Positions 1 to 7,460 of a stretch of DNA of 64,000 nucleotides are shown piece by piece; within the stretch, counting starts at the first letter, position 1; every line of letters begins with the position of its first letter. Below the pieces are notes generated by a model that had not been told where the DNA came from, ran no database searches, and saw only the letters and a program-made list of their open reading frames with translations. The DNA is from Enhydrobacter aerosaccus (lineage in GTDB: Bacteria > Pseudomonadota > Alphaproteobacteria > Reyranellales > Reyranellaceae): NCBI RefSeq assembly GCF_900167455.1, contig NZ_FUWJ01000002.1, positions 51,584 through 115,583 of the forward strand. Reading direction: 5' to 3'. Made by a program: the position numbers and the translations under genes.

Positions 1-1859
1 GTGACGCTGATCAGATCGCTCTGGCCCGCGCCATTCGTCTGCACCTGGTAGCTGCCCGTCGGGTTCTGCACGAAGCTCCCGTTCACGTTCAGCGTCCCGA
101 TCGAGTTGCCCGGCGCAACCACGGCATTGTTCACGAAGGCGCCGGTCAGCGTACCCGAGCCGGACAGCTGGCCGTTGTTGGTCACGGCGCCGACCACCGC
201 GCCGTTGTTGACGAAGGTCCCGCCGTTGGTGACGGTGCCGGTGATCGTCCCGGTGTTGATGGCCGTTCCGACATTGGTCAATGCGCTGGTCAGCGTGCCG
301 CTGTTGAACAGCATTCCCTGATTGAACAACGCCGGGCCAAACGACTGGAACGTGCCGGCATTGATCAGCGTCGCTCCGGGAGCAACCGAATAGCCGCCAG
401 TCGTCAGGAACGTGCCGCCTGACTGAACGGTAAGATTGCCGATCAGCGTACCGCCCAGCCCCAGCGTGGCACCGGAGCCCACGATCGTGCCGCCGGTATA
501 GGTGTTCATCCCCAGCAGGTTCACGATGCCGCTGGCGATCGTGAGCCCGCCCGGACCGCTGATATCGCTGTTGATCGTCCCTGTGCCCGCCTCCTGCAAG
601 GTCGTGTTGCCCATCAGGTACATCGGCAGCGTGGAACTGAAGTTATTCGACAGCGACAACGTGCCGGTCAGGGCCACGCTCGGCGTCACCTGGCCGTACT
701 GGCTGCTGACGTTTCCGTTCCAGCGGTAGCCTACGAAGCCATCGACCGGATCGTAAAGGTAATCGAAGCCGGCATAGAACTCGCGACCCGTGTTGATGAA
801 AATCGACGGGCCGTCGACGACCTGGACGAGCTGCGGATTGAGCGCACTGTCGACCGGGTTGTTGAGGGTGAAGCTGTAGGAGGCCGGCAGCGGCGTGATC
901 TGGCCCGGCAGGAAGATCTGGATCTTGGCGTTCGTATTGCTGACGATGCAGCCCGTACCGCCGATCGAGCAGACGCCGGTGGTCAGGGAAGCGCCCGGCG
1001 GTGGTGTCAGGAACGAATAGCCGATTCCCGCGTCCGGCAGGATCTGGCCGCTGCCGCTGACGCCGCCCACCGAAATCGTCACCGGAGCCTGCTGCCAGGC
1101 GGACGACGGATTGTTCGAGTTCGCATTCGGCGTCAGCTTCACGAACGAGAAGTTGCTCGTCGTTGTCGGGTCGAGCCCCAGGATGACGCCTGCGTTTGTG
1201 ACCCGATAGCCTTGCCAAAGCGTGCTGATCTGCTGTCCGGAAGCGATCGAGACGATATTGGTGAAGGGATTGATGTTGTTGTAGGGCGCCGGCGGCGCGA
1301 TCGCGCTGTCACCTCGGTTGAAGCCCACCCCCATATAGGCGACATTGGTCGGATTCGGATTGGGCTGGCACCCCTTGTTGGTGAAGACGCACGTCTGATT
1401 GGTCACCAGCAAGACCGTGACGCGCGCGGTCGCGACGGGATTGCCGTTCTTGTCGTCGATCACGGCATTCGTCAGATAGTAGCTGCCTTGGGAGAGCAAT
1501 CCGCTGCTGCTGTAGAATTGCTGTCCAGGCCCGACATATACATCGCCCGGTCCAGGCTTGAAGTTATCGCCGGAAACGATGATGCCAGTCGAACCGGTAT
1601 CCATGACGAACTGATGGGTAAGAAGGCTTGGTGAACCCGCATTGCTCATCGATACGTTGAGCAGCGCCGCCTGGTTCATGTATTGGCCCGTAACGCCATC
1701 GACATAATTCATGGCGCCGTTGGCGGCGGGACCGGCATACTGAATGAACGGCAGGCTGGTATAGCCCTGATACAGGCTCCAGCTCTGGGCCCAGGCGCCC
1801 CCGCCACAGGCGACCCCAAGAGCGATCGAGATGCCGGCCGCCGCAATCTTCTTGAACAC
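1..1859 (-). CDS. Autotransporter with pepsin-like aspartic protease passenger (partial, C-terminus outside window)
   Basis: Reading the minus strand from a GTG at 1859, with GGAG seven bases upstream, gives 619 uninterrupted codons to the window edge. Residues 1-25 form a signal peptide (FKK, hydrophobic core, AWA-Q). Residues about 82-92 read FVMDTGSTGII, with Asp87 in the DTGS motif of A1 aspartic proteases. A second site, ILPDAGIGYSFL, puts Asp276 189 residues later, close to the 183-residue spacing of the pepsin pair (32/215). Between them is a YMGVGF stretch resembling the pepsin GILGLG strand. From about residue 440 the chain turns into Gly/Thr/Asn-rich repeats, including NTYTGGT at 452, typical of autotransporter passengers. 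The beta-barrel is expected beyond the window. Secretion to the cell surface is inferred; protease activity is untested, and the second motif is DAG rather than DTG. Confidence 0.8.
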   Translation of the reverse strand, partial: MFKKIAAAGISIALGVACGGGAWAQSWSLYQGYTSLPFIQYAGPAANGAMNYVDGVTGQYMNQAALLNVSMSNAGSPSLLTHQFVMDTGSTGIIVSGDNFKPGPGDVYVGPGQQFYSSSGLLSQGSYYLTNAVIDDKNGNPVATARVTVLLVTNQTCVFTNKGCQPNPNPTNVAYMGVGFNRGDSAIAPPAPYNNINPFTNIVSIASGQQISTLWQGYRVTNAGVILGLDPTTTSNFSFVKLTPNANSNNPSSAWQQAPVTISVGGVSGSGQILPDAGIGYSFLTPPPGASLTTGVCSIGGTGCIVSNTNAKIQIFLPGQITPLPASYSFTLNNPVDSALNPQLVQVVDGPSIFINTGREFYAGFDYLYDPVDGFVGYRWNGNVSSQYGQVTPSVALTGTLSLSNNFSSTLPMYLMGNTTLQEAGTGTINSDISGPGGLTIASGIVNLLGMNTYTGGTIVGSGATLGLGGTLIGNLTVQSGGTFLTTGGYSVAPGATLINAGTFQSFGPALFNQGMLFNSGTLTSALTNVGTAINTGTITGTVTNGGTFVNNGAVVGAVTNNGQLSGSGTLTGAFVNNAVVAPGNSIGTLNVNGSFVQNPTGSYQVQTNGAGQSDLISV

Positions 1860-2067
1860 GTGATATCTCCACCCGAGTTGCGCCTGTTTAGGCGCGCTCC
1901 CCGATCCCGGGCTTCCCGATGCGATTGCAACGCGATTTATGGTGCTCGGGGAAGGCGAAAAGTACCCAATTTGGGCCAACCCAAGGCGAGGGCTGCGCTT
2001 ATCGGATGACGGTCCAATGACGGTCCGGACGCTTGAGGAGATCGTATCGCTTCCTGCGCCGCCAGCT

Positions 2068-2799
2068 TCACAGGTCGACGACGAGTTCCATCCGGATCGC
2101 GGACACGTGGCTGGTGGTGTAGAGGACGGCTTCGCCGTCCATGTCACGGCTGACGCTGGAGATGACGAGAACGGGTTGGCCGATCTGCTGCTTCAACGCC
2201 TGCGCCTCCTGTTCCGTCGGCAATCGGGAGGCGACGCGTATCTGGCTGCGACGATAATCCGTGACGCCGCCGGCCAGCAGGACGGCACTCATCGACCGCG
2301 TCCGTTCGAATATCGCGGCGGCATCCTCGAAGCGACTGGCGGGCAGAAAGTGGATGGCATAGGTCAGCGGCAGCCGCTTCGCGCCGCGCAGGGTAACGAG
2401 CCGGACCACGTCCGAGTCGCGTCTCAGCCCCAATGCCGCCGCGACCGAAGCATCGGCCGGCCCGAGATCATGATGAAGCAGCTCGGATTGCGGTTCGAGG
2501 CCGATGCCGGCCAGATTCTCGGTGAAGCGTGTCCGGCGGCCGAGCCGATAGCGAACCATCTCGCTCTGGATGAAGGTGCCGCGGCCATGCTCGACGCAGA
2601 CCAGCCCTTCGCTCTCCAGTTCGGCCATGGCACGGCGCACGGTGTGGCGATGAACGCCGAGCTGCTCGGCCAGGGTCCGCTCGTTGGGGAGTCGATCGAC
2701 CTTCTTGCGCAAGGCGGTGGCGATCATCGCCTCGATCGACTGCTTCACGTCCCGCCAAAGCCGGGGAGCGGGAGGTCTGTGAGATGCCGATGGGGCCAC
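2068..2799 (-). CDS. GntR-family (HutC/PhnF subfamily) transcriptional regulator
   Basis: This 243-residue protein has an N-terminal winged helix-turn-helix (about residues 12-80, with LAEQLGVHRHTVRRAMAELE and the wing HGRGTF) followed by a UTRA ligand-binding domain (about 95-240, ending in SAIRMELVVDL). The length and layout are those of the HutC branch, whose members sense sugars, histidine derivatives or phosphonate-related ligands. It is the last gene of a minus-strand set with a TauD-like dioxygenase and an SBP5 binding protein. An inverted repeat lies directly before its start, and a dyad of the HutC operator class lies upstream of the binding protein gene at 5574. No phosphonate (phn) enzymes are adjacent, so I do not name it PhnF. 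It probably represses the neighbouring genes. Confidence 0.9.
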   Translation of the reverse strand: MAPSASHRPPAPRLWRDVKQSIEAMIATALRKKVDRLPNERTLAEQLGVHRHTVRRAMAELESEGLVCVEHGRGTFIQSEMVRYRLGRRTRFTENLAGIGLEPQSELLHHDLGPADASVAAALGLRRDSDVVRLVTLRGAKRLPLTYAIHFLPASRFEDAAAIFERTRSMSAVLLAGGVTDYRRSQIRVASRLPTEQEAQALKQQIGQPVLVISSVSRDMDGEAVLYTTSHVSAIRMELVVDL

Positions 2800-2815
2800 T
2801 AATTCAGCCTGCTTT

Positions 2816-2839
2816 CTCGTTCAGCGGTCGCTGAACGAG
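2816..2839. promoter_or_regulatory. Perfect 10-bp inverted repeat upstream of the GntR gene
   Basis: CTCGTTCAGC and GCTGAACGAG flank a GGTC spacer, ending 17 bases before the GntR start at 2799. There is no T-run on either side, which argues against an intrinsic terminator. An autoregulatory operator is the likeliest reading, but a transcript hairpin in the 91-base gap after the dioxygenase gene is possible. Confidence 0.5.
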
Positions 2840-2890
2840 ATTTATCATCATCTGAAGCCGCTTCTCAATCGACGGCCCGTCCAGCCTGGC

Positions 2891-3937
2891 TCAGCCGCGC
2901 GGAACGAAATTCGTTGCGTCCGCGACCGCCGGAATGCCAAGGCGCGCGGATCCCGGCCCGAAGCGGTCGGCAAAGTCCGGCGCCAGCGGCCGGCCATTCG
3001 GCAGATTGAACCACAAGCGCAGGAGCAGGCGCTTGCGGGAGACCTCTTCGAAATCCTCGAAGGCAGTGCGCGCATGAAGGATCGAATGATTGCTGACGAT
3101 CTGGACGTCGCCACTCTCGAAATCCTCCTGCAGGCACAGATCTTCGCGGCTCGCCAGTTCGTCGATCAGATCCAGCAGCGCAACGTCCTCGGCCGTCAAT
3201 GGCTGCCCGGAAAGCTCTGCGCCAAGTTCGATCGACGCCCGGACATAGCGGCAGCTCAGCCTGCCGGCGTAGTAGCTGAAGATTGGAATCGGCTGATGCG
3301 AAAGGTTGTTCAACGCCGCCGGTCCCTCGCCGCGCAGATGGTAGACGTAGCCTCGATGCAGGCGGTCGAGATGCTCGGGATGATGCGTGAGTATCTCGTT
3401 GTAGATCGCGGTGGCACTCGAGAGAAGGCTGGTGCCGCCCTCCTTCGCCCGCCGCACGACGAGCAGTGCGACCGCGTCCGCGTTGTCGGTGTGGAAGCCC
3501 AGTCCGGTGCGGGTCTGGTAGCCGCGGACCGTCGGTTCACCCCAACTGCCCACCTTGCGGTCCGTCACCTTCGTCAGCAGGTCGCCATGCGCGTTCTGCG
3601 AGATCGCCGGGCCGATATGCGTTCCCAATCCGTAAAACAGCCGGCTGGCGTCTTCGTCGCTGTAGCGCTCGACCGGGATACCGCGAAGGACCACAAAACC
3701 CCGACCATTCTCGACCGCCTCGGGCACCGTCGCCAGGAACTGGCCGAGACGTGGCAACACGAAATCCTCGCGCGCGATGTCGGTCATGCCCAGGCCCGCT
3801 TCGTTTACGTGGCGGAGCGCCTGATCGAGTTCCTCGATCTCCGCAGCCGTCAGGTTATGGATCCAACTCGGATCATGTCGCAGTTCCTGCACCGTCCAGG
3901 CGCTTCCATCGCGCACGGGTTCCGCAAGCCTTGTCAT
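2891..3937 (-). CDS. TauD/TfdA-like Fe(II)/2-oxoglutarate-dependent dioxygenase
   Basis: The 348-residue protein belongs to the clavaminate synthase/TauD fold. The iron ligands are visible as HTDNAD (His-x-Asp) in the middle and the distal His in NHSILHART; an Arg in KRLLLRLWF follows at the position that binds 2-oxoglutarate. I place the start at the ATG at 3937 (MTRLAEP), 29 bases after the stop of the binding protein gene upstream, with GAGG before it; a longer open frame runs back into that gene but overlaps it out of frame. Enzymes of this kind hydroxylate or cleave small sulfonates, phosphonates, carnitine-type amines or aryloxy acids. The substrate here is unknown; co-location with an SBP5 protein suggests an imported compound. 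Confidence 0.88.
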   Translation of the reverse strand: MTRLAEPVRDGSAWTVQELRHDPSWIHNLTAAEIEELDQALRHVNEAGLGMTDIAREDFVLPRLGQFLATVPEAVENGRGFVVLRGIPVERYSDEDASRLFYGLGTHIGPAISQNAHGDLLTKVTDRKVGSWGEPTVRGYQTRTGLGFHTDNADAVALLVVRRAKEGGTSLLSSATAIYNEILTHHPEHLDRLHRGYVYHLRGEGPAALNNLSHQPIPIFSYYAGRLSCRYVRASIELGAELSGQPLTAEDVALLDLIDELASREDLCLQEDFESGDVQIVSNHSILHARTAFEDFEEVSRKRLLLRLWFNLPNGRPLAPDFADRFGPGSARLGIPAVADATNFVPRG

Positions 3938-3966
3938 CTTCTGCCTCACTTGTCGTCGGTAAAGGT

Positions 3967-5508
3967 TCAACCCAAAGATCGCGGCCCGAACTCCATCAGC
4001 AGCGTGCTGGCCGGCGTCCAGGCGACACCGCGCCGACGTCCGAAGAAGGCGCCATTGTTGTGGAGGATGAGAAAAGGTGGATCGTCGCGCATGACGATCT
4101 CCAGGATGCGGCGGTGCAACTGCCGTCGCTCCGCCACATCGAAGCTGCGCTCCATCTGGTCGCCGAGCCGGTTGAATTCCGGGTTCGACCAGACCTTGAA
4201 GTTGCTCTGGAAGATGCCGCGCTCGCCGTACAGCCGCCACAGCATGCCCGTCATGTCGGGCCAGGCCATCGATATGGAGTAGTCGAAGATCGCCTGGATG
4301 GGACGGGCAAAGACCTGGGAGAAATTCTCGAGCACGACCAGTTCGACCCGGATGCCGGCGGCACGCCATTGCTCCACCAGAACCTGCGCGGTGGCCATCT
4401 GGTTCGGGTAGTAGGCCGACTGGACTCGATAGGGGATGACTTCGCCGGCATAGCCGCTCTCGCGTACGAGGCGGCGCGCCTCGGCGAGGTCGAAACCCGG
4501 CGCGGGGACGTCCGCGAGATAGGTATCGCCATAGGCCGGGACCTGCGCCCCGCGCGGAACGCCCACGCGTCCGTCCCACAGGCCTGTCGTGATGGCGTCG
4601 CGGTCGATCGCAAGCGACAGCGCACGGCGGAAGCGAACGTCGCGCAACGGTCCCCAACTGCAATCGAAGCCGACGATGCGGTATTGCGGCAGTTCACCTC
4701 CGACGATCTCCAGCGCGTCGGTCTGGAGCGACCGGAACTGGTCCGGAGTCACGTCGGTGATCAGGTCGAGATCGCCGGCCTGCAAGGCGGCAATGCGCGA
4801 GGAGAGTTCATTGATCGATCGGAACTCGAGCTCGGACCACACGGGGGAGCCGCCCCAATAGCCCTTGTGGGCGGCCAGGAGCAGGCGCGTATCGGCCTGT
4901 GACTCGACGATCCGATAGGGACCGGTGCCGATCGGCCTCCGCAGCCATTCCGTCCAACCGCCCGCCGCTTCGAAGGCCGATCGGGAAATGATCTGGCACG
5001 ACCAGGCCGCCAGCTTCTGCTCGATGACCGGATCGGGATAGGCCGTCACCACGTCGATATCGCGGTCGCCAACCGCAATCACCTCGGCAATGGACCCCTG
5101 GAACGGCCCGGCGATGGAGCCGATGGCGCCCGTCGCTCCCTGGCGACGCTGGGCGCTCAGGCTGAAGACCACGTCAGCCGCCGTCATCAGGCTGCCGTCG
5201 TGGAACCGCACATCGGGGCGAAGACGGAACCGCACACGCTGCGGATCCAGGCGCTGCCAGCTTTCGGCGAGCGCGGGCCGCAGCGCATAATTCCGCCGGA
5301 TGTCGAAATCGATCAGAGGCTCGAAGACATTCGCGAGCGTGCGCAGGCCGGGAGTGAGATAGATGGTGACGGGATCGAGCGTCGAGGGATAGCTCGGCAT
5401 GCCGATGCGCAACCGGCCGGCCTTGGCGGTCTGCGCCGCGGCAGGCATGGCGAACAGGGCGGCAAGGCCCATCGATACAGTTCGGCGACCAAGCAAGGCA
5501 GACACCAA
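3967..5508 (-). CDS. ABC transporter substrate-binding protein, SBP5 (DppA/OppA/NikA) family
   Basis: The 513-residue product starts with a signal peptide (GRRTVSMGLAALFAMPAAAQ) and then shows the family signatures: TLDPVTIYLTPGL near the N-terminus, the FEPLIDFD segment, and FRLRPDVRFHDGSLMTAADV, the classic FxLRxgvkFhDG motif. It would bind peptides or similar small ligands in the periplasm for an ABC importer. No permease or ATPase gene is adjacent, so its transporter partner is elsewhere or shared. It is the first gene of a three-gene minus-strand unit with the dioxygenase and the GntR regulator, and a 16-bp palindrome lies 66 bases upstream of its ATG. Confidence 0.92.
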   Translation of the reverse strand: MVSALLGRRTVSMGLAALFAMPAAAQTAKAGRLRIGMPSYPSTLDPVTIYLTPGLRTLANVFEPLIDFDIRRNYALRPALAESWQRLDPQRVRFRLRPDVRFHDGSLMTAADVVFSLSAQRRQGATGAIGSIAGPFQGSIAEVIAVGDRDIDVVTAYPDPVIEQKLAAWSCQIISRSAFEAAGGWTEWLRRPIGTGPYRIVESQADTRLLLAAHKGYWGGSPVWSELEFRSINELSSRIAALQAGDLDLITDVTPDQFRSLQTDALEIVGGELPQYRIVGFDCSWGPLRDVRFRRALSLAIDRDAITTGLWDGRVGVPRGAQVPAYGDTYLADVPAPGFDLAEARRLVRESGYAGEVIPYRVQSAYYPNQMATAQVLVEQWRAAGIRVELVVLENFSQVFARPIQAIFDYSISMAWPDMTGMLWRLYGERGIFQSNFKVWSNPEFNRLGDQMERSFDVAERRQLHRRILEIVMRDDPPFLILHNNGAFFGRRRGVAWTPASTLLMEFGPRSLG

Positions 5509-5544
5509 AGACTCTCCATCGTCGGCGCGGCACGAGCCTGCAGC

Positions 5545-5559
5545 GATCGGTCACCGATC
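5545..5559. promoter_or_regulatory. 15-bp palindrome in the SBP5 upstream region
   Basis: GATCGGTCACCGATC has 7-bp arms around a central C. It lies between the HutC-type operator at 5574 and the binding protein start at 5508. It could be a second protein-binding site or a 5'-leader hairpin; the sequence does not decide between them. Confidence 0.4.
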
Positions 5560-5573
5560 CCACGCCGCGTTCA

Positions 5574-5589
5574 AGTGGTACGTACCACT
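5574..5589. promoter_or_regulatory. HutC/GntR-type operator, perfect 16-bp palindrome
   Basis: AGTGGTACGTACCACT is a perfect dyad. Its TGGT-N4-ACCA frame is that of known HutC-subfamily sites: DasR dre (AGTGGTCTAGACCACT) differs only in the four central bases, and PhnF of mycobacteria uses TGGTATAGACCA. It lies 66 bases upstream of the SBP5 gene and about 2.8 kb from the only HutC-type regulator seen here, which sits in the same transcription unit. I infer that this regulator binds here. Confidence 0.7.
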
Positions 5590-5729
5590 GGCGGATGAAG
5601 GCAATGTGACGGCCGGCGCACGGGTGGAGTCGCGCCGACGGACTGGAGATCCGGCACCGTTACTGGCGATAAGTCGTGGATGGTGTCGGGTCGCGCCCCG
5701 GGACAGAGACTGCGGGGCGATCGCGGTCG

Positions 5730-6137
5730 CTAATCGGGACTCGTGCCTGCCTGCAGCGAAGCAAGAACGACCTCGATCACTTCCTCGCTCTTGTAGGGCT
5801 TGTTGAGGAAAGCGCGATCGCGGTAGCGCGGCGGCATCAGCGCGCTCGATTGACCGGAAATGAAGACAAAGGGAATGCGCTGGGCCGCCAGTGCGTCGGC
5901 CAGCGGAAAGGCGGTCTCGTTGTTGCGCAGGGTGACGTCGAGAAGCGCGGTCTCGATGGCGCGATCACCCATCTGGTCATACGCGCTCTGCACTGATGCC
6001 ACCGGCCCGACGACGGCTGCGCCTGCCTCTTCGAGGATCGAGGCGAGTTCGAAGGCGATCTCGGCATTGTCCTCGACCACGAGAACCGTCCGTCCTTCGA
6101 GCCGCTTCGGCGCTGCCGTCATCGTTGCCTCTGGCAT
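5730..6137 (-). CDS. Single-domain response regulator (CheY-like receiver)
   Basis: The 135-residue protein is a receiver domain alone. The acidic pocket is Glu22-Asp23 (VVEDNAEIA), the phosphoacceptor is Asp67 (LLDVTL), the signalling Ser is Ser94 (ISGQ) and the conserved Lys is Lys113 (NKPY). With no output domain it probably acts by protein contact or as a phosphate shuttle, like receivers paired with HWE/HisKA2 kinases in alphaproteobacteria. No kinase is adjacent. It lies 32 bases downstream of the pyrophosphatase on the same strand and may share its transcript. Confidence 0.9.
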   Translation of the reverse strand: MPEATMTAAPKRLEGRTVLVVEDNAEIAFELASILEEAGAAVVGPVASVQSAYDQMGDRAIETALLDVTLRNNETAFPLADALAAQRIPFVFISGQSSALMPPRYRDRAFLNKPYKSEEVIEVVLASLQAGTSPD

Positions 6138-6169
6138 CGTTCAAGCCCCTTTCGAAATGGTCACCTTCC

Positions 6170-6706
6170 TCAGGCGCGCTTCTTTCCGGCGCGCTCGATG
6201 GCGGCCTTGATGAGGGCGCGGGCCTCGTCGACATCGCCCCAGCCCATCAGCTTGACCCACTTGCCGGGCTCGAGGTCCTTGTAGTGGATGAAGAAGTGCT
6301 CGATCTGCTGGCGCGTGATCTCCGGCATGTCGGTGTAGTTCTTCACATTGACGTAGCGCTGCGTGATCTTGGGTGTCGGCACGGCGATGATCTTCTCGTC
6401 GCCGCCGCCATCGTCTTCCATCCGCAGCACGCCGATCGGCCGCACGTTCATCACCGCGCCCGGAATGATCGGCCGCGTGTTGGCGATCAGCACGTCGATC
6501 GGATCGCCATCCTCGGAGAGCGTATGGGGCACGAAGCCGTAATTTCCGGGATAACGCATGGGCGTGTAGAGAAAGCGGTCGACGATCAGCGTACCGGCCT
6601 CCTTGTCCATCTCGTACTTGATCGGCTCGCCGCCAATCGGCACCTCGATGATGGCATTAACGTCTTCGGGAGGATTACGGCCAATAGCAATGGCATCGAG
6701 GTTCAT
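6170..6706 (-). CDS. ppa: Inorganic pyrophosphatase (family I, soluble)
   Basis: The 178-residue protein hydrolyses pyrophosphate to two phosphates in the cytoplasm, driving biosynthetic reactions forward. Family I features are all present: the E-x7-KYE-type segment ([16 protein letters not shown]), [12 protein letters not shown], the metal-binding DGDPIDVL, and the later VPTPKI and MGWGDVDEA segments. Length is normal for bacterial PPases (about 175). The ATG at 6706 opens with MNLDAIAIG, the usual N-terminus in alphaproteobacteria. Confidence 0.97.
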   Translation of the reverse strand: MNLDAIAIGRNPPEDVNAIIEVPIGGEPIKYEMDKEAGTLIVDRFLYTPMRYPGNYGFVPHTLSEDGDPIDVLIANTRPIIPGAVMNVRPIGVLRMEDDGGGDEKIIAVPTPKITQRYVNVKNYTDMPEITRQQIEHFFIHYKDLEPGKWVKLMGWGDVDEARALIKAAIERAGKKRA

Positions 6707-6785
6707 GCAGTTACCCTGATAGTACAGAAACGTACGTCAACATGCCTGCTGCAGCGCAAAAAGAAAACCGTCTTCGATCCCTCGG

Positions 6786-6805
6786 TCGGGCTTCTACGAG
6801 CCCGA
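6786..6805 (-). terminator. Possible intrinsic terminator after the DUF2867 gene
   Basis: On the minus strand TCGGGCT and AGCCCGA form a 7-bp stem with a 6-base loop, 11 bases past the stop codon at 6817. The T-rich run TTTTCTTTTT comes about 19 bases later rather than directly after the stem, so efficiency is doubtful. Confidence 0.45.
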
Positions 6806-6816
6806 ATACATATTCG

Positions 6817-7347
6817 TCACAGGGGCCCGGGAAAGGGCACGGGAACGCGACGCATCATTGCCTTCACGACCAATGGATGGATGCGACCTACAGGCAGCAT
6901 GTAAATATGTCCCAGGCAGTTCTTGACATGCACGACTGTCGAGATGACGACGTAGCTGTCCCTTCCGTCCCTGCACTCCTTCAGGATCGAGACGCGGACA
7001 TCGAGGTGGCGGTCGTCGATGCCCAGCACGACCTCCTGCTCGGTACGACCGAAGACGCTGAAGATGCCCAGCCTGTCACCGACGCGATAGGAGTCGGCTG
7101 GCCGATCGACATCGTCCTGCATGCGTCCGACATCCTTGAGCCCGACCAGCGATACCAGTCGATTTCGCAACGACATCAGCCGCGTCACCCATTGCGGCGT
7201 ATGGCGCGAGGCATGCAGGAAGACCTCCATCGGCGACAGGCTGTCGTCCGGGAGGGGAGCGACGTAGGCATCGAAGAAGTCCGCGTCGGCAAGCGTGCCA
7301 TGCAGTACGCTCGAGGTGGGAACGGCGGTTTCCTTGACGATCGTCAC
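6817..7347 (-). CDS. DUF2867 family protein
   Basis: The open frame extends further upstream, but the GTG at 7347 has an AGGAG six bases before it, and a strong terminator for the next gene lies at 7404-7438, so I take a 176-residue product. It resembles the DUF2867 family (polyketide-cyclase-like fold), with segments such as LLHGTLADADFFDAY-like start, a central region on the GDRLGIFSVFGRTEQEVVLG pattern, and a C-terminal VVHVKNCLGHIYMLPV stretch followed by an IHPLVVKAMMRR end. The family's biochemical role is not known. There are no obvious membrane segments. It stands alone between two terminator-like hairpins. Confidence 0.75.
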   Translation of the reverse strand: MTIVKETAVPTSSVLHGTLADADFFDAYVAPLPDDSLSPMEVFLHASRHTPQWVTRLMSLRNRLVSLVGLKDVGRMQDDVDRPADSYRVGDRLGIFSVFGRTEQEVVLGIDDRHLDVRVSILKECRDGRDSYVVISTVVHVKNCLGHIYMLPVGRIHPLVVKAMMRRVPVPFPGPL

Positions 7348-7403
7348 CGGACGCTCCTGTCGGTCGAGGAAGTGGAACGCTCCGCAGCATGCCTGTCCGT
7401 TGC

Positions 7404-7438
7404 CCAAAAGAAAACCGGCGGCCTCGCGGCCGCCGGTT
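7404..7438 (-). terminator. Intrinsic terminator of the MHS transporter gene
   Basis: On the minus strand, AACCGGCGGCC, a 4-base loop and GGCCGCCGGTT form an 11-bp GC-rich stem followed by TTCTTTTG, 22 bases past the transporter stop codon. This is the clearest factor-independent terminator in the window. Confidence 0.85.
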
Positions 7439-7460
7439 GCATCGGGAAGGTCAAGCCGTC

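Noticed and set aside
1860..2067. Short frames and a GACGGTCC direct repeat between the autotransporter and GntR genes
   Set aside because: No protein family or codon structure is visible, and the repeat is too short to mean anything alone.
2068..2799. Naming the GntR protein PhnF
   Set aside because: Only the subfamily is supported. No phosphonate enzymes are adjacent, and the operator also resembles DasR and other HutC sites.
2891..4663. A longer protein fusing the dioxygenase to an upstream Arg-rich segment
   Set aside because: The extra N-terminal part is out-of-frame sequence of the SBP5 gene; the dioxygenase start at 3937 explains the family alignment.
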